A DNA stretch of 64,000 nucleotides from Duganella sp. sic0402 (GTDB lineage: Bacteria > Pseudomonadota > Gammaproteobacteria > Burkholderiales > Burkholderiaceae_D): the NCBI RefSeq assembly GCF_019219065.1, contig NZ_JAHUWK010000009.1, positions 124,001 through 188,000 of the forward strand, given 5' to 3'. A program made the translations under genes and the position numbers. Shown piece by piece: positions 37,478-45,970 of this stretch. Positions within the stretch are counted from its first letter, which is position 1, and every line of letters begins with the position of its first letter. The notes below the pieces were generated by a model. That model did no database searches. It was not told the origin of the DNA and worked only from the letters and a program-made list of their open reading frames with translations.

Positions 37478-38737
37478 CTATTTCTGGCCGAATTCAGCAG
37501 GAATCCGCACCTTCAGCGCCATGACGAACGCTGGCAGCGTGGAAATGCATGCCCAGATGAAAAATTGCTGATAACCGAGCTGCTGCTGTATCCAGCCGCT
37601 CACCATTCCCGGCAACATCATGCCCAGCGCCATGAAGCCGGTGCAGATCGCGTAATGGGCGGTTTTATGCTCGCCATCGGCCACCAGCACCATGTACAGC
37701 AGGAAGGCGGCAAAGCCGAAACCGTAGCCGAACTGCTCCACCGCCAGGCAGATGGCGACCAGCGTCAGATTGTCTGGCAGCGCCGTGGCCAGGTAGACAA
37801 ACACCAGGTCCGGCACGTGCATGATGGACACCATCGGCAGCAGCGCCCGCTTCAGGCCGAAGCGCGACACCACTACCCCGCCGGCAATGCCGCCAATCAC
37901 CAGCGCGCACACGCCGATGGTGCCGTAGACCAGGCCGAACTCCGAGGTGCTGAGGCCGAGGCCGCCCTTGTCACGCGGGTCCAGCAGAAAGGGGGCGGCC
38001 ATCTTCAGCAACTGCGCCTCGCCGAGACGGTACAACAGCAGGAAGGCCAGCGTCGTCAGAATCTCCGGCTTGCGGAAAAAACTGGCAAAGGTCTGCACAA
38101 AGTCCTGCCACAGCGCGCCGCCGGCGGCATGTGCATGATCCTCCTGCGGGCGCGGCAGCATCAACTGGTGCCAGCCGCACAGCAGCAGGAACAATACCGC
38201 CATCAGCACAAACACCACCGACCAGGCGTGCACGGGATTGCCGGTCGCTTTCATCAACTCACCGGCGATATACACCAGCCCGCCCTGTCCGCCGATCATC
38301 GCCAGCTTGTAAAACGCGCTGCGCACGCCGACGAAGGCGGCCTGCTGGCGCTGCGTCGGCAGGCCCAGCATGTAGAACCCGTCGGAGGCGATATCATGGG
38401 TGGCCGAGCTGAACGCCATCAGCCAGAAAATCACCAGGGTCCAGCGGAAGAAGTCCGGCGCATGCAAGGTCAGCGCCACCGCCGCCAGGCCCGCACCGCT
38501 GACCAGCTGCATCAGCACCGTCCAGCGCCGCTTGGTGCCGAACATCTCGACAATCGGCGCCCACAAAGGCTTCACCACCCACGGCAGATACAGCCACGCC
38601 GTATAAAACGCCAGATCGGCATTCGAAATGCCAAGGTTCTTATACATCACGGTGGACAGCATCATCACCGCCACATAAGGCACACCCTGGCTGAAGGAAA
38701 CACTGGGCACCCACGCCCAGGCACTACGTTGTTGCAT
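37478..38737 (-). CDS. ampG: AmpG-family muropeptide permease
   Basis: 419-residue MFS protein with about 12 membrane segments. The start region PSVSFSQGVPYVAVMMLSTVMYKNLGISNADLAFYTAWLYLPWVVKPLWAPIVE type pattern and SSATHDIASDGFYM match AmpG, which imports GlcNAc-anhydroMurNAc products into the cytoplasm. ATG 38737 chosen; the upstream in-frame extension lies in murQ. It sits between murQ and the DigH-like gene in the recycling operon. Confidence 0.9.
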   Translation of the reverse strand: MQQRSAWAWVPSVSFSQGVPYVAVMMLSTVMYKNLGISNADLAFYTAWLYLPWVVKPLWAPIVEMFGTKRRWTVLMQLVSGAGLAAVALTLHAPDFFRWTLVIFWLMAFSSATHDIASDGFYMLGLPTQRQQAAFVGVRSAFYKLAMIGGQGGLVYIAGELMKATGNPVHAWSVVFVLMAVLFLLLCGWHQLMLPRPQEDHAHAAGGALWQDFVQTFASFFRKPEILTTLAFLLLYRLGEAQLLKMAAPFLLDPRDKGGLGLSTSEFGLVYGTIGVCALVIGGIAGGVVVSRFGLKRALLPMVSIMHVPDLVFVYLATALPDNLTLVAICLAVEQFGYGFGFAAFLLYMVLVADGEHKTAHYAICTGFMALGMMLPGMVSGWIQQQLGYQQFFIWACISTLPAFVMALKVRIPAEFGQK

Positions 38738-38750
38738 ATGAAACTCCAGG

Positions 38751-39629
38751 TTATTGCAAGGCGGCGCGGAGGTTGCCGGTGTGGTGGTCAAGTAGCGCCT
38801 GGGCGTCCGGGGCTGACTGTTTTTTGAGCAGCATGACGATGGCGGTTTTGATCTGATATTGGCAGGCGTCCAGGGCGTTGCGCGCAGCGTCGGCATCGGC
38901 GCCAGTGACGCGCATGGCCAGGCTGATTGCGCGTTCGGTCAGCTTGGCGTTGGTCGGATGCAGGTCGACCATCAGGTTGCCGTAGACTTTGTGCAGGCGC
39001 ACCATCAGTGCGCTGGAGAGTGTGTTCAGCACGACTTTTTGCGCCGTGCCCGCTTTCAGGCGGGTGCTGCCGGAGATCACTTCCGCGCCGGTGTCGAGGC
39101 AGATGGCGATATCGGCGCCAGCCAGCAGCGGTGTGCCGGCGTTGTTGGCGATACCGATCGTCAGCGCTCCCACCGCGCGCGCTGCCTGTAACGCGCCCAG
39201 CACGTACGGCGTGGTGCCGGACGCCGCCACCAGCAAGACCACGTCGTTGTAGCTGGGATAGAGCAGCCGCAGGTCGGTGGCGCCCTTGTTGCGGTCATCT
39301 TCCGCGCCTTCGACCGCCTCGAACATCGCGCCCAGGCCGCCCGCCAGCAAGGCCACGGCACGTTCGTGCGGCCAGGAAAAGGTGGGGTAGAGTTCGACGC
39401 TGTCCAGTATGCCCAGCCGTCCCGAGGTGCCGGCGCCGACATAGACCAGCCGCCCGCCAGCCGCGATGCGCGGCGTCATCGCTTCCACTGCCGCGCTGAT
39501 GCTAGCCGAGGCCGCCTTCACAGCCTGCAATGCCTGCGCCTGATCATCCACCAGGGCGGCGACCAGGTCCGCTACCGGGTAGAGGTCCAGCTGGGGATGC
39601 TGCGTACTCGGCGTCTCGGTATTGAGCAT
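38751..39629 (-). CDS. murQ: N-acetylmuramic acid 6-phosphate etherase
   Basis: 292-residue SIS-domain etherase. It splits MurNAc-6-phosphate into GlcNAc-6-phosphate and lactate. The signature YVGAGTSGRLGILDSVELYPTFSW, the acidic AVEGAEDD and the GSTRLKAGTAQKVVLNTLSSALMVRLHKVYGNLMVDL block are all typical; length matches the family. Second gene of the operon, 3 nt after the GntR regulator. Confidence 0.96.
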   Translation of the reverse strand: MLNTETPSTQHPQLDLYPVADLVAALVDDQAQALQAVKAASASISAAVEAMTPRIAAGGRLVYVGAGTSGRLGILDSVELYPTFSWPHERAVALLAGGLGAMFEAVEGAEDDRNKGATDLRLLYPSYNDVVLLVAASGTTPYVLGALQAARAVGALTIGIANNAGTPLLAGADIAICLDTGAEVISGSTRLKAGTAQKVVLNTLSSALMVRLHKVYGNLMVDLHPTNAKLTERAISLAMRVTGADADAARNALDACQYQIKTAIVMLLKKQSAPDAQALLDHHTGNLRAALQ

Positions 39630-39632
39630 GGG

Positions 39633-40373
39633 TCAGGTGGCGCGGCGCATCTCCGCGACGAAGTCGTAATGGTCACTATGGCAATACGAATGGGTCAGCT
39701 CCATCGCCTCGCCGGTATCCAGATAGGCTATCCGCGTGATGTACAGCAGCGCCTGTCCTTCCGGCACGCCCAGCTGCTTGGCCAGCTCTGCCGAGGCATT
39801 CATCGCGCGGATGTGCTGCAAGGCGCGCGCCGGCGCCTTGTTGATGCTTTCCAGGTATTGATACAGCGAGTTGCCTACCGCGTTAGGGTCGTTCAGCACC
39901 GTCTGCGGCAGCACCGACACCTCGTACGCCATCACCACATCATCCGCCAGGCGCAAGCGCTCCAGCCGCGCCACCTTGGAATACGGCGACAGGCCCAGGC
40001 TCAGCTGCTCTTCCGGCGTCGGCGTGACGATGGCCCGCTTCAGCCAGCGCGAACCCGGAATATGGCCGCGCTGCTGCAATTGCTCCGAAAAACTGGTGAG
40101 GTTGGACAGCGGCTGCTCGATGCGCGGCGCAATATAATTGCCGGAACCACGGCGGCGAACCACCAGTCCCTGGTCCACCAGCTGGTCGATGGCCTTGCGC
40201 GCAGTCACCCGTGAAACGTTTAACAGCTCCGACAAGGTCCGTTCGGACGGCAGCGCCTGATCCACTTGATAGCGGCCATTGAGCACATCATCGCTCAATT
40301 TGCGGGCAATTTGCATGTACAACGGCGAACTGTCGTTGGCATCCGCCTTGAATTCAAAACTGGTCTGGCTCAT
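39633..40373 (-). CDS. GntR-family (HutC/UTRA) transcriptional regulator
   Basis: 246-residue regulator: N-terminal GntR winged helix (PLYMQIARKLSDDVLNGRY, LPSERTLSELLNVSRVTARKAIDQL, VRRRGSGNYI) and a C-terminal UTRA ligand domain. NagR-like members of this family bind amino sugar phosphates. As first gene of the peptidoglycan recycling operon it probably controls it and senses a MurNAc- or GlcNAc-derived phosphate (inference). Confidence 0.92.
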   Translation of the reverse strand: MSQTSFEFKADANDSSPLYMQIARKLSDDVLNGRYQVDQALPSERTLSELLNVSRVTARKAIDQLVDQGLVVRRRGSGNYIAPRIEQPLSNLTSFSEQLQQRGHIPGSRWLKRAIVTPTPEEQLSLGLSPYSKVARLERLRLADDVVMAYEVSVLPQTVLNDPNAVGNSLYQYLESINKAPARALQHIRAMNASAELAKQLGVPEGQALLYITRIAYLDTGEAMELTHSYCHSDHYDFVAEMRRAT

Positions 40374-40542
40374 TCATTTCTCCTCACGCCTCTAGTGTAA
40401 TAGCGATGCGGTAAACGGTGTGCGCCTGTTGGGGTGTGAAGCCACAATATTTCTACAAGTAGCATAAGTCCGAACGCGGCGGAATGCGCCTATTTGGCGG
40501 ATAATGCGGGGTTTGCACCACCAGCCCAGACTGTTCCCGACC

Positions 40543-40980
40543 ATGTCCAAGAAGTCCACCGCGCCCGCCGCTTGCCCTTGCGGCGGCCCCTCGCTTGCCA
40601 GCTGCTGCGGCCCGTATATCGCCGGCGACGCCATCGCGCCCACCGCCGAGGCATTGATGCGCTCGCGCTATACCGCCTATGGCCAGCGCAACGAGCCCTA
40701 TCTGCTGGCCACCTGGCACGCCAGCACCCGCCCGGACGAACCCATCATGAGCGACGAGGAAAAGGTGCAATGGCTGGGACTTGAGGTAAAATCTGCTTTA
40801 CGTTTACGTCAACGTAAAGCAGATGATGCCGATCTTACCAAGGATACGGTCGAGTTTGTCGCCCGGTTCAAGATCAATGGCCGGGCACAACGTCTGCACG
40901 AGATGAGCAATTTTGTACGCGAACCAGCGGAAGCAGGAGACCTGCGCTGGTTTTACGTTGACGGTAGTTTTCCAGAATAG
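40543..40980 (+). CDS. YchJ-family SEC-C/NTF2-like protein
   Basis: 145 residues. The N-terminal zinc-binding CPCGGPSLASCCGPYI is the SEC-C-like motif; PTAEALMRSRYTAY, LLATWHAS, WLGLEV and RWFYVDG match the YchJ family. Function in cells is not established. Between WLGLEV and TVEFVARF it carries a basic stretch (SALRLRQRKADD) that appears longer than in usual members; this stretch is encoded by the large palindrome at 40791-40824, thought to be a LiuR operator for the downstream leucine operon. Confidence 0.88.
   Translation: MSKKSTAPAACPCGGPSLASCCGPYIAGDAIAPTAEALMRSRYTAYGQRNEPYLLATWHASTRPDEPIMSDEEKVQWLGLEVKSALRLRQRKADDADLTKDTVEFVARFKINGRAQRLHEMSNFVREPAEAGDLRWFYVDGSFPE
40791..40824. promoter_or_regulatory. 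Large LiuR-type palindrome inside ychJ, upstream of liuB
   Basis: 34-bp inverted repeat with arms ATCTGCTTTACGTT and AACGTAAAGCAGAT (14 bp each) around TACGTC. The centre carries the same CGTTTACGTCAACG core as the sites before liuR and liuA. It lies in the ychJ reading frame, 177 bases before the liuB ATG. Transcribed, it would form a 14-bp RNA hairpin. Confidence 0.82.
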
Positions 40981-41000
40981 ACAGACAAAAAGGAAAAGCA

Positions 41001-42608
41001 ATGCCGCAAATCGAAAGCAAGCTCAACCCTCGTAGCGAGGATTTCAAGGCCAACGCCGCCGCCATGCAGGCCGTCGTCGACGATTTGCGCGAGAAGATCG
41101 CGAAAATTGCCGAGGGCGGCGGCGAAGCGGCCTCGGCCAAGCATGTGGCGCGCGGCAAACTGCTGCCGCGCGACCGCGTGCAGATGCTGCTCGATCCCGG
41201 CACGCCGTTCCTGGAACTGTCGCAAATGGCCGCCTACGCCATGTATGACGATGCGGCTCCGGCCGCCGGCATCATCACCGGCATCGGCCGCGTGGCCGGG
41301 CAGGAGTGCGTGATCGTCTGTAATGACGCCACCGTCAAGGGCGGCACCTACTATCCGATGACGGTGAAGAAGCACCTGCGCGCGCAGGAAATCGCCGACC
41401 AGAATAATCTGCCGTGCATCTATCTGGTGGACTCCGGCGGCGCCAACCTGCCCAACCAGGACGACGTATTCCCGGACCGCGACCACTTCGGCCGCATCTT
41501 CTACAACCAGGCCAATCTGTCGGCCAAGGGCATCCCGCAGATCGCGGTGGTGATGGGTTCTTGCACCGCCGGCGGCGCGTACGTGCCGGCGATGAGCGAT
41601 GAATCCATCATCGTCAAAGAGCAAGGCACGATTTTCCTCGGCGGCCCGCCGCTGGTGAAGGCGGCCACCGGCGAGGTGGTGACGGCCGAAGACCTGGGCG
41701 GCGGCGATGTGCATACGCGCCTGTCCGGCGTGGCCGACCATCTGGCGCAGAACGATTTGCACGCATTGTCGCTGGCCCGCACCATCGTCTCAAACCTGAA
41801 CCGCACCAAGCCGCAGCGGGGCGCGTTGCGCGCGGCCGTGGAGCCAGCTTACGCAGCCTCCGAGCTGTATGGCGTGATTCCTACCGACACCCGCAAGCCT
41901 TTCGATGTGCGCGAAGTGATCGCCCGCATCGTCGATGGCAGCGAGTTCGACGAGTTCAAGGCCCGATACGGCACCACGCTGGTGTGCGGCTTCGCCCACA
42001 TCTTCGGCATGAAAGTCGGCATCATCGCCAACAACGGCATCCTGTTCTCCGAGTCTGCACTGAAAGGCGCGCACTTCATCGAACTGTGCGCGCAGCGCAA
42101 GATCCCGCTGGTGTTCCTGCAAAATATCACCGGCTTCATGGTCGGCCGCAAGTACGAAAACGAAGGCATCGCCCGTAATGGCGCCAAGATGGTCACCGCC
42201 GTGGCAACGGCCGCCGTGCCCAAGTTCACAGTCATCATCGGCGGCAGCTTCGGCGCCGGTAACTACGGCATGTGCGGCCGCGCCTTCTCGCCGCGTTTCA
42301 TGTGGATGTGGCCCAATGCGCGCATCTCGGTGATGGGCGGCGACCAGGCGGCGTCGGTGCTGGCCACCGTCAAGCGTGACGGTATCGAGGGCAGGGGCGG
42401 CGCATGGTCGGCGGAAGAGGAAGCTGCGTTCAAGCAGCCGATCAAGGAGCAGTACGAGCAGCAGGGCCACCCCTACTACGCCACCGCGCGCCTGTGGGAT
42501 GACGGCGTCATCGATCCGGCCGATACGCGCATGGTGCTGGGCCTTGGCCTGTCCGCCGCGCTGAACGCGGAGATCGAAGACACCAAGTTTGGCGTGTTCC
42601 GCATGTAA
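41001..42608 (+). CDS. liuB: Methylcrotonyl-CoA carboxylase, carboxyltransferase (beta) subunit
   Basis: 535-residue carboxyltransferase subunit; moves CO2 from biotin to 3-methylcrotonyl-CoA. Length and the family blocks (LLPRDRVQMLLDPGTPFLELS, YLVDSGGANLPNQDDVFPDRDHFGRIFYNQANLSA, GTIFLGGPPLVKAATGEVV, GGSFGAGNYGMCGRAF) match MccB rather than propionyl-CoA carboxylase. Ribosome binding site AAAGGAAAA. First gene of the second liu block; the alpha subunit is five genes downstream at 47889, after the biotin genes. Confidence 0.95.
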   Translation: MPQIESKLNPRSEDFKANAAAMQAVVDDLREKIAKIAEGGGEAASAKHVARGKLLPRDRVQMLLDPGTPFLELSQMAAYAMYDDAAPAAGIITGIGRVAGQECVIVCNDATVKGGTYYPMTVKKHLRAQEIADQNNLPCIYLVDSGGANLPNQDDVFPDRDHFGRIFYNQANLSAKGIPQIAVVMGSCTAGGAYVPAMSDESIIVKEQGTIFLGGPPLVKAATGEVVTAEDLGGGDVHTRLSGVADHLAQNDLHALSLARTIVSNLNRTKPQRGALRAAVEPAYAASELYGVIPTDTRKPFDVREVIARIVDGSEFDEFKARYGTTLVCGFAHIFGMKVGIIANNGILFSESALKGAHFIELCAQRKIPLVFLQNITGFMVGRKYENEGIARNGAKMVTAVATAAVPKFTVIIGGSFGAGNYGMCGRAFSPRFMWMWPNARISVMGGDQAASVLATVKRDGIEGRGGAWSAEEEAAFKQPIKEQYEQQGHPYYATARLWDDGVIDPADTRMVLGLGLSAALNAEIEDTKFGVFRM

Positions 42609-42617
42609 GGGGCGATG

Positions 42618-43403
42618 ATGAGCTATACGACTTTGACCATCACGCGCGAAAGCCACACCGCCACCGTCACGCTGAACCGTCCCGACGTGCGCAACGCCTT
42701 CAATGAAACCACCATCGCCGAGATTAAGCAGGCCTTCAGTGAACTCGGCGATGATGCCGGCCTGCGTGCGATTGTGCTGGCGGCGAACGGCCCGGCCTTC
42801 TGCGCTGGCGCGGATCTGAACTGGATGAAAAAAATGGCGGGCTACACGCACGCCGAGAACCATGCAGACGCGCTGCAACTGGCAGAAATGCTGCGTACCA
42901 TTTACCTGTGCCCGAAGCCAGTGATAGCCAAGGTGCAGGGTGATTGCTACGCCGGCGGCATGGGACTGGTGGCAGCGTGCGACATCATCGTCGCGGCGGA
43001 AGAGGTCAACTTCTGCCTCAGCGAAGTCAAGCTCGGCCTGATCCCGGCGACGATTTCGCCGTATGTCATCAAGGCCATGGGCGAGCAGGCCTCGCGCCGC
43101 TATTTCCTGACCGCCGAGCGTTTTGGCGCGCAGGAGGCGCTGCGGATCGGCTTCGCGCATGAAGTGGTGAGTGCCGATGCGCTGGACGCCAAAGTGGCGG
43201 AGATCGTCAAGGCGCTGGTCAACAACAGCCCAAACGCCGTGCGGCAAGCCAAAGTGCTGGTACGCGACGTGAGCGGGCAAGCAGTGAGCGATGCGCTGCT
43301 GGCCGATACCGCCGAACGCATCGCGCAAATCCGCGCCTCCGACCAGGGGCGCGAAGGCGTGGCTTCCTTCCTTGAGAAGCGCAAGCCCGCCTGGCTTACA
43401 TAA
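42618..43403 (+). CDS. liuC: 3-Methylglutaconyl-CoA hydratase (enoyl-CoA hydratase family)
   Basis: 261-residue crotonase-fold enzyme. The oxyanion-hole segments ANGPAFCAGADLNWMKKMAG and GDCYAGGMGLVAACDIIVAAEEVNFCLSEVKLGLIPATISPYV are typical of methylglutaconyl-CoA hydratase. The ATG at 42618 has AAGGGG at 5 nt; an adjacent ATG at 42615 is closer to it. It hydrates 3-methylglutaconyl-CoA to HMG-CoA. Located 9 nt behind liuB. Confidence 0.92.
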   Translation: MSYTTLTITRESHTATVTLNRPDVRNAFNETTIAEIKQAFSELGDDAGLRAIVLAANGPAFCAGADLNWMKKMAGYTHAENHADALQLAEMLRTIYLCPKPVIAKVQGDCYAGGMGLVAACDIIVAAEEVNFCLSEVKLGLIPATISPYVIKAMGEQASRRYFLTAERFGAQEALRIGFAHEVVSADALDAKVAEIVKALVNNSPNAVRQAKVLVRDVSGQAVSDALLADTAERIAQIRASDQGREGVASFLEKRKPAWLT

Positions 43404-43405
43404 GC

Positions 43406-43430
43406 GTTGCCCCAGCGGAGCGGGGGCAAC
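43406..43430 (+). other. Stem-loop between liuC and bioA
   Basis: GTTGCCCC and GGGGCAAC (8-bp perfect stem, 9-nt loop) just behind the liuC stop and 18 nt before the bioA start. No T-run follows, so it is not a standard terminator; it may stabilise or partly attenuate the transcript. Confidence 0.45.
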
Positions 43431-43448
43431 AAAGAAATTGGAGTTAGT

Positions 43449-44777
43449 TTGAATTCAAATAAACAAAGCGACTGGGTCGCACGCAGCTTGCGCAGTGTAT
43501 GGCATCCGTGCACCCAGATGCAGCACCACGAAACCATCCCGCTGATCCCGGTCAGCCGGGGCAAGGGCGCATGGCTGTACGACCATGAAGGCCGCCGCTA
43601 CCTGGACGCGATCAGCTCCTGGTGGGTAAACCTGTTCGGCCACGCCAACCCGCGCATCAACGCCGCGTTGAAAGACCAGCTGGACACACTGGAACACGCC
43701 ATGCTCGCCGGCTTCACCCACGAACCGGTGATCGAACTGTCTGAGAAATTATCCGCACTGACCGGCCACGTACTGGGCCACAGCTTCTACGCCAGCGATG
43801 GCGCCTCCGCCGTTGAAATCGCGCTCAAGATGAGCTTCCACTCGTGGCGCAACAACGGCCACGCCGACAAGCAGGAATTCGTCTGCCTCAAAGGCAGCTA
43901 CCACGGCGAAACCATCGGCGCGCTGGCCGTGACCGACGTCGCGCTGTTCAAGGACGCCTACGGCCCGCTGCTGCGCGCCTCGCAAACCGTGATGTCGCCA
44001 GACGCACGCACCGCCGCAGAAGGCGAAACTGCGCAGGACGTCGCCCGCCGCGCCGCCGCCGATGTCGAGCGCCTGTTCAACGAACGCGGCGACAAGATCG
44101 CCGCCATCATCATCGAGCCGCTGGTGCAATGCGCCACCGGCATGGCGATGCACGACCCGCTCTACCTGCAACTGGTGCGCGCACTGTGCGACCAGCATAA
44201 CGTTCACCTGATCCTCGATGAAATCGCCGTCGGCTGCGGCCGCACCGGCACCTTCTTCGCGTGTGAACAGGCAGGGATCTGGCCGGACTTCCTGTGCCTG
44301 TCGAAAGGCATCAGTGGCGGCTATCTGCCGCTGTCGCTGGTGATGACGCGCGATGAGATCTATCAAGCCTTCTATAGCAACGACGTCACGCGCGGCTTCC
44401 TGCACTCGCACTCCTACACCGGCAACCCGCTGGCCTGCCGCGCCGCGCTGGCGACACTGCAAATCTTCGAAGAAGACGATGTCCTCAACAGCAACCGCGT
44501 CAAGGCGGAGCGCCTGACCAAGGCCCTGCAACCACTGGCGCAGCATGCGCAGGTACACAACTTCCGCCAGCGCGGCATGATCTGGGCCTTCGACGCCATC
44601 GATGCGCCGAAAGACTTCTCGCGCCGTTTCTTCGCCACCGCGACCGAACATGAACTGCTGATGCGTCCGATCGGCTCCACCGTCTACATGATGCCGCCGT
44701 ACATCCTCAGCAACGAGGAAATCGACGGTCTGGCCGCCAACACGCTGGCCGTGTTCGACAAGGTCATGGCGGGCTGA
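43449..44777 (+). CDS. bioA: Adenosylmethionine-8-amino-7-oxononanoate aminotransferase
   Basis: 442-residue PLP-dependent aminotransferase of biotin synthesis; converts KAPA to DAPA. WHPCTQMQHHE, YLDAISSWWVNLFGHANPRIN, the LILDEIAVGCGRTGTFFACEQAG block and the PLP lysine in LCLSKGISGGYLPLSL are all BioA-typical. The start is TTG 43449, 5 nt behind GGAG; no ATG is suitably placed. First of four biotin genes between liuC and liuD. Confidence 0.94.
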   Translation: MNSNKQSDWVARSLRSVWHPCTQMQHHETIPLIPVSRGKGAWLYDHEGRRYLDAISSWWVNLFGHANPRINAALKDQLDTLEHAMLAGFTHEPVIELSEKLSALTGHVLGHSFYASDGASAVEIALKMSFHSWRNNGHADKQEFVCLKGSYHGETIGALAVTDVALFKDAYGPLLRASQTVMSPDARTAAEGETAQDVARRAAADVERLFNERGDKIAAIIIEPLVQCATGMAMHDPLYLQLVRALCDQHNVHLILDEIAVGCGRTGTFFACEQAGIWPDFLCLSKGISGGYLPLSLVMTRDEIYQAFYSNDVTRGFLHSHSYTGNPLACRAALATLQIFEEDDVLNSNRVKAERLTKALQPLAQHAQVHNFRQRGMIWAFDAIDAPKDFSRRFFATATEHELLMRPIGSTVYMMPPYILSNEEIDGLAANTLAVFDKVMAG

Positions 44778-44779
44778 CG

Positions 44780-45970
44780 ATGGAACTGCTGAACCAACTC
44801 AGCCAGCAGCTGCATGCGCTGGACGACCAGCAGCTGATCCGCAAGCGCCGCACCGTCGATACGCCATGCGGCCCGCGCGTCAGCGTGGATGGCCGCGAGC
44901 TGCTGGCCTTCTGCAGCAACGATTATCTCGGCCTGGCTAATCACCGCAAGATCAAGCTGGCGCTGCAAGAGGGCGCGGCGATCTACGGCGTCGGCAGCGG
45001 CGCCTCGCACCTGATCAGCGGCCATGGCCGCGCGCACGCGATGCTGGAAGAACGGCTGGCGCAATTCGTCGGCGAGCATCTGGAAGCACCGCGTGCGATC
45101 AGCTTCTGCACCGGCTACATGGCCAACCTGGCCGTCATCACCGGCTTGACCGCACATGACCGCGACGCTGAAATCTTCTCGGAAGAACTCAACCACGCTT
45201 CGCTGATCGACGGCGTGCGCCTGTCGCGGGCCAAAGCCCACGTCTATCCACACGCTGACCTGCAAGCGCTGGAAACGCTGCTCAAGGCCAGCAAGGCCGC
45301 TACCAAGGTCGTAGTCACGGACAGCGTGTTCAGCATGGACGGCAACCTGGCGCCGCTGCCGCAACTGCTGGCACTGTGCGAACAGTACAAGGCCTGGCTG
45401 GTGGTAGACGATGCCCACGGCTTCGGCACGCTGGGTGAACGAGGCCATGGCGCGCTGGAACACTTCAAGCTGCGCTCGCCCTACCTGGTGTACATGGGAA
45501 CGCTGGGCAAGGCGGCCGGCGTCGGTGGCGCTTTTGTCGCCGCCCACGAGACGGTGATCGAAACGCTGATCCAGAAAGCCCGCCCCTACATTTTCACCAC
45601 CGCCACACCACCGGCGCTGGCGCACGCCCTGCTGACCAGCCTCGACCTGCTGGAAGGCGACGAAGGCGCCACACGGCGCGCACAGTTACAGGCTTTGGTG
45701 GCACAATTGGACGATGGCCTGCGCCTGGAGCGCTGGCAGCGCCTGCCGTCGCAAACCGCTATCCAGCCCATCCTGATCGGCGATAATGGCGTCACCATGC
45801 GCGCCGGCGCCGCCCTGTACGAACAAGGGCTGTGGGTAGGCGCCATCCGACCGCCGACCGTGGCCGCCGGCACCGCGCGCCTGCGCGTGACGCTGTCCGC
45901 AGGACACAACGGCCAGGAAGTCGCACAACTGATCACTGCGATCAATGCCTTGGAAAGGGAGCTGAAATGA
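44780..45970 (+). CDS. bioF: 8-Amino-7-oxononanoate synthase
   Basis: 396-residue PLP enzyme; condenses pimeloyl-ACP/CoA with alanine. FCSNDYLGLANH, GSGASHLISGHGRAH, VVTDSVFSMDGNLAPL, DDAHGFGTLGERGHG and the PLP lysine region YMGTLGKAAGVGGAFVA are typical. Starts 2 nt after the bioA stop and overlaps bioD as ATGA. Confidence 0.96.
   Translation: MELLNQLSQQLHALDDQQLIRKRRTVDTPCGPRVSVDGRELLAFCSNDYLGLANHRKIKLALQEGAAIYGVGSGASHLISGHGRAHAMLEERLAQFVGEHLEAPRAISFCTGYMANLAVITGLTAHDRDAEIFSEELNHASLIDGVRLSRAKAHVYPHADLQALETLLKASKAATKVVVTDSVFSMDGNLAPLPQLLALCEQYKAWLVVDDAHGFGTLGERGHGALEHFKLRSPYLVYMGTLGKAAGVGGAFVAAHETVIETLIQKARPYIFTTATPPALAHALLTSLDLLEGDEGATRRAQLQALVAQLDDGLRLERWQRLPSQTAIQPILIGDNGVTMRAGAALYEQGLWVGAIRPPTVAAGTARLRVTLSAGHNGQEVAQLITAINALERELK

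Noticed and set aside
40951..40970. Second possible LiuR half-palindrome (TTTTACGTTGACGGTA) just before liuB
   Set aside because: It is the codon sequence of the conserved YchJ peptide FYVDG and has several mismatches, so chance is the better explanation.
40951..41000. Separate sigma-70 promoter directly in front of liuB
   Set aside because: No acceptable -35/-10 pair with correct spacing was found either here or around the operator; the promoter remains unassigned.
41790..43328. 512-codon minus-strand frame opposite liuB and liuC
   Set aside because: Antisense shadow; both sense genes have full family motifs.
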